Source: JAEUKH01 sp964447205
GTDB taxonomy: Bacteria > Myxococcota_A > Polyangia > Polyangiales > Ga0077539
Direction: 5' to 3'
Length of the DNA stretch: 64,000 nt
Assembly: GCA_964447205.1 (NCBI GenBank)
Contig: CAYUSB010000002.1
Coordinates: 1-64,000, forward strand
The notes under the pieces were generated by a model, which made no database searches, was not told the DNA's origin, and saw nothing but the letters and a program-made list of their open reading frames with translations. Positions 57,096 to 64,000 of this stretch are shown here, in pieces. Both the position numbers and the translations under genes were made by a program. Position 1 is the first letter of the stretch. Each line of letters opens with the position of its first letter.

Positions 57096-58962
57096 GGGCC
57101 TCGGGAAGGGCCTCGGGGGGGCTCTCCGCGGGGGCGGTCGGGGCGAGGAGGCGGGCGGCGGCCCGGGCCAGGAGGGCGTCGCGGCGGTCGGGGCTCAAGC
57201 GCCTGCCGACCACGACCGCGAGGGCCACCCCGAGGAGGCTCAGGAGCGCTCCGAGCCCGAGCCCCCGGGGGCTGTGGCGGAGGGTGACCACGCGGCGACC
57301 GGCGGGGAGGTCGAGGGCTACGAGGCCGTCGCGCTCGGAGACGGGGCCCGCGTCGGACGACCAGCCGCTGTCGGCGTGTTGGTTGACCAGGAGGGTGGCC
57401 GGGGCTTGCAGAGAGACCTCCCAGGTGAGGACATTGGGCGACCAGCGGGTGGGGCGGACCGCGCCGGCCTCGGGCGGGTCGAGGCGCTCCTGGGGGACCC
57501 GTCCCATCCACAGGCCTCGGGGGGCCTCCCACTCGAAGGCGGCGTAGCAGGCCGGGGTTCCGACGCCCGTCACGGGGAAGGTGGGCCAGCGCCAGTAGGG
57601 GGCCCCGGGGTCTTGGTGAAAGCCGGGGGAGGGGGATCCGGCGGGGATGGGGGGGTCGACCCCCTGTTGGAGGCGCGGGGCGTTGGTGCGGCAGATGTCG
57701 ACGGCCACCCCGAGGGCGAGGAGGCACTCGGCCAGGATGAAGGCTCGCACGAGGACAGGGCGCACCCGCAGGGACTCCAGGCCCTTGCGGGCGTCGACGA
57801 GGAGGGCCGAGACGGCCAGGGCCGCGGCCACCGTGGCCGGGTGCAGAAACCGCGACGGAACCCGCAGCGAGCGGTACACGGGCAGCTCGTGCAGGAGCCC
57901 GAAGAGGGAGAAGCCTGGGATGTTTCCGAGGGCGCACCACACGAGGCCCGCGAGGAGGTAGAGGTCGGCCCTTCGGTCGGCCCGCAGGGCGTCGCGGCGT
58001 ACGAACCCCACGACCAGGGCCACCCCGAGGAGGGTCACGGGCACGACCCCGATGTAGTTTCCGTACTCGGGCCAGACGTACACATGGCCGGGGAAGGCCC
58101 TGGGATGGTCGCGGGTGACCCAGGTCTGGATCACCTCGGCCACGGTCATGCTGTCGTCGAGGGGCATGAGCCGCGGGTGCTCCAGCAGGAAGGCCAGGAC
58201 GGGCAGGAGGCGCACCGCGGACAGGAGCACGAAGAGCAGGGCCGTCAGGGGCAGGGCCACCACCAGGCCCCGGCGGGCGGCGGGGTCGCCGAGGCGCAGG
58301 AGGCTGTCGATCCCGAGGCCTACGGCCATCAGGGGCAACGGGTAGGTGGCCCCCGAGAAGACGCAGACGGCCAGGAGCGAGGCGGTGACGACGGTCCAGC
58401 GCGGGTCGACAACGGCCTTGCGGTGGGCCAGAAGGAGCCACGGGAAGAGCAGGAAGGGGGCGAACGAGGCGTGACCCCCGCCGAAGTGTTCGGCGCAGAA
58501 GCCGCAGGCGGAGACCATGGCCGCGGCGAGGAGGCCCTCGCCCGGATGGCCCCCCCGGGAGCGCACGACGGCCCAGGCCCCGAGGGCCCCGGCGAAGAGG
58601 TGGCCGACGATCCACACCTTCATCCCCGCCACGGCCGGGAGCCACCAGAACGTGAGCAGAAACAAGGGGCCTGGAAACCCCGCCTGGGGGTCCTGGTAGA
58701 GCACGATCCCGCCGCAGTGCCAGGGGTTCCACGAGGGCCACTGGTGGTACTCGAGGAGCGACACCCGGGCGGCCTCCCAGGCCCCGGAGAACATCCGCCA
58801 GTCGTCGGTCCCGCCCCCCTGGGTGAAGACCCAACGGCACACCCGCAGCCCGTCCTGCACCTCGCAGTGGCGCAGCATGGGGCCCGCGAAGGCCAACACG
58901 AGGGCGAGGCAGGCCGCCGCCGCGGCGAGGTCCTGGAGGCGATGTGTCGGGAAGGCTCTCAC
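57055..58962 (-). CDS. YfhO-like large membrane protein
   Basis: A 635-residue polytopic membrane protein with ten or more hydrophobic segments. The pattern (LLEYHQWPSWNPWHCGG near residues 70-90, GFCAEHFGGGHASF near 150, later YFxxPxGxxxPxR-like loops) resembles YfhO and related GT-C-type proteins that act on lipid-linked sugars. The N-terminal periplasmic loop WNPWHCGGIVLYQDPQAG is typical of the group. The last 40 residues are hydrophilic and Pro-rich. A transferase role for surface polymers is inferred. It is convergent with the propeller gene, overlapping by 41 bases. Confidence 0.7.
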   Translation of the reverse strand: MRAFPTHRLQDLAAAAACLALVLAFAGPMLRHCEVQDGLRVCRWVFTQGGGTDDWRMFSGAWEAARVSLLEYHQWPSWNPWHCGGIVLYQDPQAGFPGPLFLLTFWWLPAVAGMKVWIVGHLFAGALGAWAVVRSRGGHPGEGLLAAAMVSACGFCAEHFGGGHASFAPFLLFPWLLLAHRKAVVDPRWTVVTASLLAVCVFSGATYPLPLMAVGLGIDSLLRLGDPAARRGLVVALPLTALLFVLLSAVRLLPVLAFLLEHPRLMPLDDSMTVAEVIQTWVTRDHPRAFPGHVYVWPEYGNYIGVVPVTLLGVALVVGFVRRDALRADRRADLYLLAGLVWCALGNIPGFSLFGLLHELPVYRSLRVPSRFLHPATVAAALAVSALLVDARKGLESLRVRPVLVRAFILAECLLALGVAVDICRTNAPRLQQGVDPPIPAGSPSPGFHQDPGAPYWRWPTFPVTGVGTPACYAAFEWEAPRGLWMGRVPQERLDPPEAGAVRPTRWSPNVLTWEVSLQAPATLLVNQHADSGWSSDAGPVSERDGLVALDLPAGRRVVTLRHSPRGLGLGALLSLLGVALAVVVGRRLSPDRRDALLARAAARLLAPTAPAESPPEALPEAPTTDRSATPSRDP

Positions 58963-59072
58963 CCCGCCGATGGAAGCCCACGCCCCGGGGGGCCCGTCAA
59001 GGGCGCAGAAGCACCGCGGAGGTGTCGCGATGCCTTGACGAAGGGGCCCGGGTTCCGCAGCATGGCGAGGCC

Positions 59073-60200
59073 ATGGCGGACGCGCAGCGAAGTCGGCTCA
59101 GGGAGGGAGATCAATCTCCCGCAGGCTCGCGCCCGGTGGCCGTCCTCGCGGCCGCCGCCCTGTGCGCCGCGTTGACCGCACCCTCCGCGACCCTCGCCCA
59201 GCCCGCGGGGCCGCCCTCCGCCGAGGCCCGGGCCGCCGCGGCGGCCGCCTACCAGCAGGGCGTGCGCACCTTCGAAGCCGGTGACTTCAGCGCCGCCGCG
59301 GAGTTCTTCGAGACCGCCGACCGCACCGCCCCCGCGGCCCAGGCCGCCATCTTCGCCATCCGCGCCCACCGCGGGGCGGGCGACCCGGCCCACGTCGCCC
59401 GGGCCGCCACCATCGCCCTGCGGCTGCTGTCCCGGTACCCCACCGACACCCGCGTCACGGGCTACGCCTACCGCGTCATCGACGAGGTGGCCCCCACCCT
59501 CGGGCGGCTCCAGGTGCACTGCCAGGGCTGCGACCTCGCCGTCGACCTCCAGGCGAGCGATCACGAAAGCTTCGTCACCCCGGGGCGCCACACCCTCGTC
59601 GCGGCCTGGGGGTCCCGCACCGCCCGCCGCGAGCTCGAGGTCCCCGCGGGCACCCCCACCGTGGTCAACCTGAGCCCCCCCCTGACGACCCTGACGCCCC
59701 CCGTCCCGCCTCCAGCCCCGGGTCCCCCCGTGGCACCCAATGCCGCCCCCCCGTCGGCGTCTAACGCCGTTGTGCGTCCACCCGATCCGGTGTCCCCGCC
59801 CCCGGCCTCGTTCGCTCCCCCCGAGCCCTTTGTGGATGGTACGCCCCCGACCCGCTCCGGGGGCCTGTCGCCGGGGGTGTTCATCACCGGGGTCGTGGTG
59901 ACCCTCGGCCTCGGGGGGGCCCTCGCCTGGAGCGCCCTCGACACCCTCGAGGGCCGCGACGCCTACGTGCAGAATCCCACCCAGGCCGGGCTCGACGACG
60001 GCCGCGAGCGTGAGCTCCGCACCAACATCCTCCTCGGGGCCACCGCCGGGGTGGGGGCCCTCACCCTCCTCGTCGGGGCGGCCTTCACCCGCTGGAGCTC
60101 CGGCCGCCCGCGGGCCCTCTCTCTGTCGCCCACCGTCTTCGCCTCCGGGGCCCGGCAGCCTGAGGCCTCCCCGGGTGTACTCGTGCAGGGGGTGTTCTGA
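59073..60200 (+). CDS. Exported TPR-like protein with a C-terminal membrane domain
   Basis: A 375-residue protein. ATG 59073 begins a signal-like segment (VAVLAAAALCAALTAPSATLAQP). Residues about 50-150 are helical TPR-like repeats (AYQQGVRTFEAGDFSAAAEFFETADRTAP). Residues about 155-200 form a small beta domain with LQVHCQGCDLAVDLQA and HTLVAAWGSRTARRELEVPAG, reminiscent of PEGA-like modules. A proline-rich stretch and two C-terminal hydrophobic helices follow. Its stop overlaps the kinase start as TGATG, so the two proteins are translated together. A partner or target of the kinase is a likely role. Confidence 0.75.
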   Translation: MADAQRSRLREGDQSPAGSRPVAVLAAAALCAALTAPSATLAQPAGPPSAEARAAAAAAYQQGVRTFEAGDFSAAAEFFETADRTAPAAQAAIFAIRAHRGAGDPAHVARAATIALRLLSRYPTDTRVTGYAYRVIDEVAPTLGRLQVHCQGCDLAVDLQASDHESFVTPGRHTLVAAWGSRTARRELEVPAGTPTVVNLSPPLTTLTPPVPPPAPGPPVAPNAAPPSASNAVVRPPDPVSPPPASFAPPEPFVDGTPPTRSGGLSPGVFITGVVVTLGLGGALAWSALDTLEGRDAYVQNPTQAGLDDGRERELRTNILLGATAGVGALTLLVGAAFTRWSSGRPRALSLSPTVFASGARQPEASPGVLVQGVF

Positions 60201-62782
60201 TGGCCCGCTTCGACCAGGAGGCGCCCGCCCAGGCCCGGCGCATCGGCCGCTACGAGGTCCTCGGCGAGATCGCCTCGGGGGGCATGGCCACGGTGTATCT
60301 CTCGCGCTCCATCGGGGCCAAGGGGTTCTCCCGGCTCGTGGCCATCAAGCGGCTGCACCCGCACCTGGAGGCCGAAGACGATTTCGTGCAGATGTTCCTC
60401 GACGAGGCCCGCCTCGCGGCGCGCATCCGGCACCCGAATGTGGTGGCCACCCTCGACGTGGAAGACTCCGAGGGGCTCTACATCGTCATGGAGTACATCG
60501 AGGGGGTCACCCTCCTGATGCTCTGGCGACAGGCCGCCAAGCTGGGCGAGCGCATGCCCGTCCCCGTGGCGGCCCGCATCATCCTCGACACCCTCGGAGG
60601 GCTCCACGCCGCCCACGAGCTCCTCGACGACAACGGCGATTTCCTCAACCTCGTACACCGCGATGTCTCGCCCCAAAACATCCTGCTGGGCGTCGACGGG
60701 GTCTCGCGCATCACCGATTTCGGCATCGCCAAGGCCTCGTCGCGCCTCACCATGACCCGCGACGGTCAGCTCAAGGGCAAGATCTCGTACATGGCCCCCG
60801 AGCAGACCAAACGGGTCGAGATCGACCGTCGGGTCGACCTCTTCGCCATGGGCATCGTGGCCTGGGAGGTCCTCGCGGGCAAACGCCTGTTCTCCGGCGA
60901 GAGCGACGTCGAGGTGCTCAATCAGCTCCTGTTTGAGCCCATCCCCCGGCTCAAAGACCACGCCCCCTCCGTGCCCTCGGGCATGGAGCAGGTGGTGATG
61001 CGGGCCCTCGACCGCGACCCGCAGCAGCGGTGGTCGACCGCCCACGAGTTCGCCGACGGGATCGAGCGGGCCATGAAGCCCCTCGGGGGCCCGGCCAATC
61101 ACCGCACGGTGGCCACGTACATCCAGAAGATCTCGGGCGAGCGCATCGCCCGCGAGAAGGGCCGCATCGCCAACGGGTCCCCGCCCACCGACGGCAACAC
61201 CACGGGCAGCTTCAAGGCCCTCGACGGCCCCCCCGTGACGCCCTCTCGGGTGCGTTCGGCCCCCCCCGGGACCCGGCCTCCACAACCCGCCATCCCGCAG
61301 CGCCCCACCACCCCCGCTCCCGGGGGCCTGAGCCCCCAGCGCCCCACCACGCCGCCCCCTGGCACGATGCAACCCGCGCGGGCCCGCCCTGCGACCCTGG
61401 CCCCAGGCGGCGGGCCTGGGATGCAACCGCTCACCCCCGCCCGGGGCCCCTTGCCCCCGCCACCGGGACGGTCCCCGGGGGGCGCCGAGGCGGCCGCCCG
61501 ACGCACCCCGCGCAGCACGATGATGGGCATCGGCGAGGCCCCTCCGCAGGCGCCGGTGGCCTCCGCCCCGCGCAAGCCCCTCGACCTCACCTACGAAGAG
61601 GAGTTCGACGAGGAGATGCCGACCATCCAGGCGTCGGTCTCGCCGACTCCCTCTGGGGTGCGTCCCGCGGGGGTGGCCCCGCGGGCGAGCTCGGGGTTCT
61701 CCCCGCAGGCTCCCGCCGCGCCTCCGCGTACGTCCGAGCCCTCCCCCGAGCGCGGGCACAGGCCCACCCCGTCGGGCCCGAGCTACGCCGAGCCGAAGTC
61801 CCCGGGGCTCCCGTCGTTCGCCCTGCCGCCCGACCACGCCGACGACCCCTCCATGGCCCCGCGCCCGGCCCTCGATCCCTGGGCGAGCCCCGTGCGCGAG
61901 AGCTCCGCCCCGACTCCCCTCCCGCCGTCCAACCCCGGGTACGATGGGCACGACGGGCTTGAGGCCATCACCCTGAAGCCTTCCCGAGGCCCCATCCCCG
62001 GCCCGATGGGTCCCGCCTACGGGGGGAGCCTCTCCGGGCCCGCGGAGGTCGACCCGGCGCCTCGTGCGGAGGGGGCCAACGACTACTCCATCGGCCATGC
62101 CTCGCACGAGGTGGGGGCCTCGGGGTACTCCCTCGGTTCGCGGCCGCCGGTGGCCGAGGCCCCGTTGGTGGTCCCCGAGAAGTCCTCGCGGCGCGGGGTG
62201 GCCGTGGCCTTGGGCATCGTCGTCCTTGGGGCCCTCGTGGCAGGGGCCATCGTGCTCCGAGGCAATGAGCTGCGTCCGACGCCCAACGCGGGAGCTCCCC
62301 TCCAGACGGCCGCCCCCGTAGCCGCCCCCACGACCCCCGAGGGCACGCCCCCTGGGCCCACCCCAACTCCCCCTGCGGCGGCAGCGCCTCAGACGCCCGT
62401 TCCCCCGTCGGAGCCCGCTCCCGCGGCGCCTGCGGCCGCCCCCGCGGCTCCGCCCGAGCCTGCCCCCGTGGCCGCCCCTTCGGTTCCGCCCGAGCCTGCC
62501 CCCGTGGCCCCCGCGGCCCCTCCCGCTCCCGTCGTGGCCGCTCCGGCTCCCGCGGCCCCGAGCCGTGGGCGCAGCCGCCGTCATCGCCGCAACGAAGACG
62601 ACGACGACCCGACGGCCCTGGTGGGCATCCCCGCGGCTCTGACCGTGACCACCCCGGTGGCGGCCCCGACGCCTCGTACGCCCGTGGCGGCTCCGGCCCC
62701 TGCTCCGGCCCCGCGTCCTGTGCGTCCGCGCAACAACCAGCCCGATCCCGACGCGCCCGACCTGGGCGATCCGTACCGATAA
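60200..62782 (+). CDS. Hanks-type serine/threonine protein kinase, membrane-anchored
   Basis: An 860-residue kinase. The domain covers about residues 18-290: glycine loop GEIASGGMATVY, Lys50, HRDVSPQN (153-160, the form usual in myxobacteria), DFG at 173-175 and APEQ. The middle is Pro/Ser-rich and likely disordered. A transmembrane helix lies at about residues 664-686 (AVALGIVVLGALVAGAIVL). The outer part is Pro/Ala repeats ending in a basic RSRRHRRNEDDDD segment. It follows the TPR-like gene with TGATG overlap. The PP2C phosphatase at 52655 could oppose it. Confidence 0.93.
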   Translation: MARFDQEAPAQARRIGRYEVLGEIASGGMATVYLSRSIGAKGFSRLVAIKRLHPHLEAEDDFVQMFLDEARLAARIRHPNVVATLDVEDSEGLYIVMEYIEGVTLLMLWRQAAKLGERMPVPVAARIILDTLGGLHAAHELLDDNGDFLNLVHRDVSPQNILLGVDGVSRITDFGIAKASSRLTMTRDGQLKGKISYMAPEQTKRVEIDRRVDLFAMGIVAWEVLAGKRLFSGESDVEVLNQLLFEPIPRLKDHAPSVPSGMEQVVMRALDRDPQQRWSTAHEFADGIERAMKPLGGPANHRTVATYIQKISGERIAREKGRIANGSPPTDGNTTGSFKALDGPPVTPSRVRSAPPGTRPPQPAIPQRPTTPAPGGLSPQRPTTPPPGTMQPARARPATLAPGGGPGMQPLTPARGPLPPPPGRSPGGAEAAARRTPRSTMMGIGEAPPQAPVASAPRKPLDLTYEEEFDEEMPTIQASVSPTPSGVRPAGVAPRASSGFSPQAPAAPPRTSEPSPERGHRPTPSGPSYAEPKSPGLPSFALPPDHADDPSMAPRPALDPWASPVRESSAPTPLPPSNPGYDGHDGLEAITLKPSRGPIPGPMGPAYGGSLSGPAEVDPAPRAEGANDYSIGHASHEVGASGYSLGSRPPVAEAPLVVPEKSSRRGVAVALGIVVLGALVAGAIVLRGNELRPTPNAGAPLQTAAPVAAPTTPEGTPPGPTPTPPAAAAPQTPVPPSEPAPAAPAAAPAAPPEPAPVAAPSVPPEPAPVAPAAPPAPVVAAPAPAAPSRGRSRRHRRNEDDDDPTALVGIPAALTVTTPVAAPTPRTPVAAPAPAPAPRPVRPRNNQPDPDAPDLGDPYR

Positions 62783-62814
62783 CCGCTCCGACGGAGGCCC
62801 GGAGGCCCAACGGA

Positions 62815-62845
62815 GAAGGGCCCCGGTTGAAGCCCAGGGCCCTTC
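62815..62845. terminator. Hairpin terminator between kinase and atpC
   Basis: A nine-base-pair stem GAAGGGCCC/GGGCCCTTC (62815-62823 and 62837-62845) with a 13-base loop lies between the convergent kinase and atpC stops. It could terminate in both directions. Confidence 0.55.
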
Positions 62846-62870
62846 GCGCTCAGTCTCCTGCGGGCGTGGT

Positions 62871-63326
62871 CTACGCCCGGCCGATTTCGCGGGCGGCGTC
62901 GAGTTGGGCCTGGAGCCAGTCGACCGTCTGCTGTGCGTCGGCCCGCTCCGGGGCGTCGGGGTTGCCCGCCAGGACATCGAGGGCTCGCTGGGCGCTCTCG
63001 AGGCTCGTGCGGGTCTGGGCCGTGTCGACGTCCTTGGCGTCGATGCAGCGGTCGGTGAGGATGCTCATGGCGAGGGGCCCCACCTCGGCGAAGCCGGGGC
63101 CCACCGCGTAGGTGAAGCTCTTGCCTGCCGAGCGGTAGCGCACCACGCCCGCCCGCAAGGTCGCGAGGAGAGGCAGGTGGCCCGGGAGGACCCCAAACTC
63201 TCCGTCCACGCTGGGGGCCTCGACCTGGTCGGCCTCGGTGCGCACGGCGGGACCGTCCGGGGTCACCACCTCCAGACGCAGAACCCCTGCGCGTACGGGA
63301 GGGGCGAGCTCTTTGTCGTTGGCCAT
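62871..63326 (-). CDS. atpC: F1 ATP synthase epsilon subunit
   Basis: A 151-residue protein with the conserved beta-sandwich opening LRLEVVTPDGPAVRTEADQVEAPSVDGEFGVLPGH and the FAEVGP segment, typical of AtpC, followed by the C-terminal helical hairpin that inhibits ATP hydrolysis. It is downstream of atpD on the same strand, 31 bases after it, in the usual order. The helical tail is complete. It ends convergently to the kinase gene. Confidence 0.95.
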   Translation of the reverse strand: MANDKELAPPVRAGVLRLEVVTPDGPAVRTEADQVEAPSVDGEFGVLPGHLPLLATLRAGVVRYRSAGKSFTYAVGPGFAEVGPLAMSILTDRCIDAKDVDTAQTRTSLESAQRALDVLAGNPDAPERADAQQTVDWLQAQLDAAREIGRA

Positions 63327-63357
63327 TTGAAGTTGCCTTTCGTGACCAGGGAGGGCC

Positions 63358-64000
63358 TCAGCCCACCTTGGCCATGTCCTCGGCGGCCTTCTTCACCTCA
63401 TCGATGCCGCCCCGCATGTAGAAGGCCTGCTCGGGGAGGTGATCGAGGGTCCCCGAGAGGATCTCCTCGAAGCCCGCGATGATGTCTTCAAGCACAACAA
63501 ACTTCCCTTCGAGGCCCGTAAACTGCTTGGCCACGTCGAAGGGCTGGGAGAGAAAACGCTGGATACGCCGGGCCCGGGCCACGGTGCGCTTGTCGTCCTC
63601 GGAGAGCTCGTCCATGCCGAGGATGGCGATGATGTCCTGCAGGGCCTTGTAGCGCTGGAGGGTCTCCTGGACCCCGCGGGCCACGCGGTAGTGGCGCTCG
63701 CCCACAAACTGGGGCTGGAGCATGCGGGACGAGGAGTCGAGGGGGTCGACGGCGGGGTAGATCCCCATCTCGGAGATGGCCCGGTTGAGCACCGTGGTGG
63801 CGTCGAGGTGGGCGAAGGTGGTGGCGGGGGCCGGGTCGGTGAGGTCGTCGGCGGGCACGTACACGGCCTGGACGGAGGTGATCGAGCCGTTCATCGTGGA
63901 GGTGATGCGCTCCTGGAGGGCACCCATCTCGGTGGCCAGGGTGGGCTGGTAGCCCACGGCGCTGGGGATGCGGCCGAGGAGGGCCGACACCTCCGAGCCC
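63358..64000 (-). CDS. atpD: F1 ATP synthase beta subunit, 3' part
   Basis: The frame is open from the window edge to the stop at 63358, giving the last 213 or so residues of AtpD; the start and Walker A region lie outside. The part present has LLGRIPSAVGYQPTLATEMG, ERITSTMNGSITSVQAVYVPADDLTDPAP and LSRAISEMGIYPAVDPLDSSSR-like motifs in the catalytic half and the helical C-terminal domain. It belongs to the catalytic hexamer of ATP synthase. Codon use and sequence are normal. Confidence 0.95.
   Translation of the reverse strand, partial: GSEVSALLGRIPSAVGYQPTLATEMGALQERITSTMNGSITSVQAVYVPADDLTDPAPATTFAHLDATTVLNRAISEMGIYPAVDPLDSSSRMLQPQFVGERHYRVARGVQETLQRYKALQDIIAILGMDELSEDDKRTVARARRIQRFLSQPFDVAKQFTGLEGKFVVLEDIIAGFEEILSGTLDHLPEQAFYMRGGIDEVKKAAEDMAKVG

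Overview
The window is very GC-rich, gene-dense bacterial chromosome and most likely comes from a myxobacterium (Myxococcota, Polyangia-like). The signs are a MYXO-CTERM type sorting tail on the protein at 23325-24710, several large cysteine-rich lipoproteins built from NCGxCG or HCGxCG repeats, a Hanks-type kinase with the HRDVSPQN catalytic loop and a long proline-rich tail, and many lipoproteins with Asp/Pro-rich linkers behind the lipobox. I saw no tRNA, rRNA, CRISPR array or complete insertion sequence.

Layout. 1-213 is the end of a cysteine-rich protein. 238-6838 is a surface-glycan block: three GT4 glycosyltransferases, a Wzx-like flippase, a methyltransferase and an extended SDR. 6978-14039 is the most unusual block: myo-inositol-1-phosphate synthase and an MFS transporter on the plus strand, divergent from a CDP-alcohol phosphotransferase, a LicC-like nucleotidyltransferase and a fusion of an inositol-phosphate-cytidylyltransferase-like domain with a HisC-fold PLP enzyme. 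Together they suggest synthesis of a CDP-activated polyol that is passed to a lipid or soluble acceptor. 14274-20913 holds a small repeat protein, ErpA, a polysaccharide deacetylase coupled to an MMPL/RND exporter, a methyltransferase and a TPR protein with a degenerate zincin-like domain. 21089-31123 is mostly envelope and secreted proteins: an M74 endopeptidase, cysteine-rich lipoproteins, a MYXO-CTERM propeller and two esterase-like hydrolases. 31130-34300 holds an AhpD-like protein and a compact thrB-crtW-manC run. 34358-38512 holds another cysteine-rich lipoprotein and a tandem ThyX-like protein.

38513-39685 is a degraded, atypical stretch with a MITE-like inverted repeat and broken reading frames, followed by a Uma2-family nuclease. 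40538-46391 holds a phosphodiesterase lipoprotein, a translationally coupled SRPBCC/alcohol dehydrogenase pair, a membrane protein and an exported methyltransferase-like lipoprotein. 46457-57095 is mixed housekeeping and signalling: two phosphatases, an ABC1/UbiB kinase, MeaB, family 4 uracil-DNA glycosylase, a hydrolase with an Asp nucleophile and an acidic propeller protein. 57055-62782 holds a YfhO-like membrane protein and a TPR protein coupled to a Ser/Thr kinase. The window ends in the F1 ATP synthase genes atpC and atpD, the latter running off the edge.

Convergent genes often overlap at their 3' ends (53, 41 and 17 bases), and same-strand neighbours often share ATGA, GTGA or TGATG junctions. 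No database search was possible; family calls rest on motifs read in the translations.
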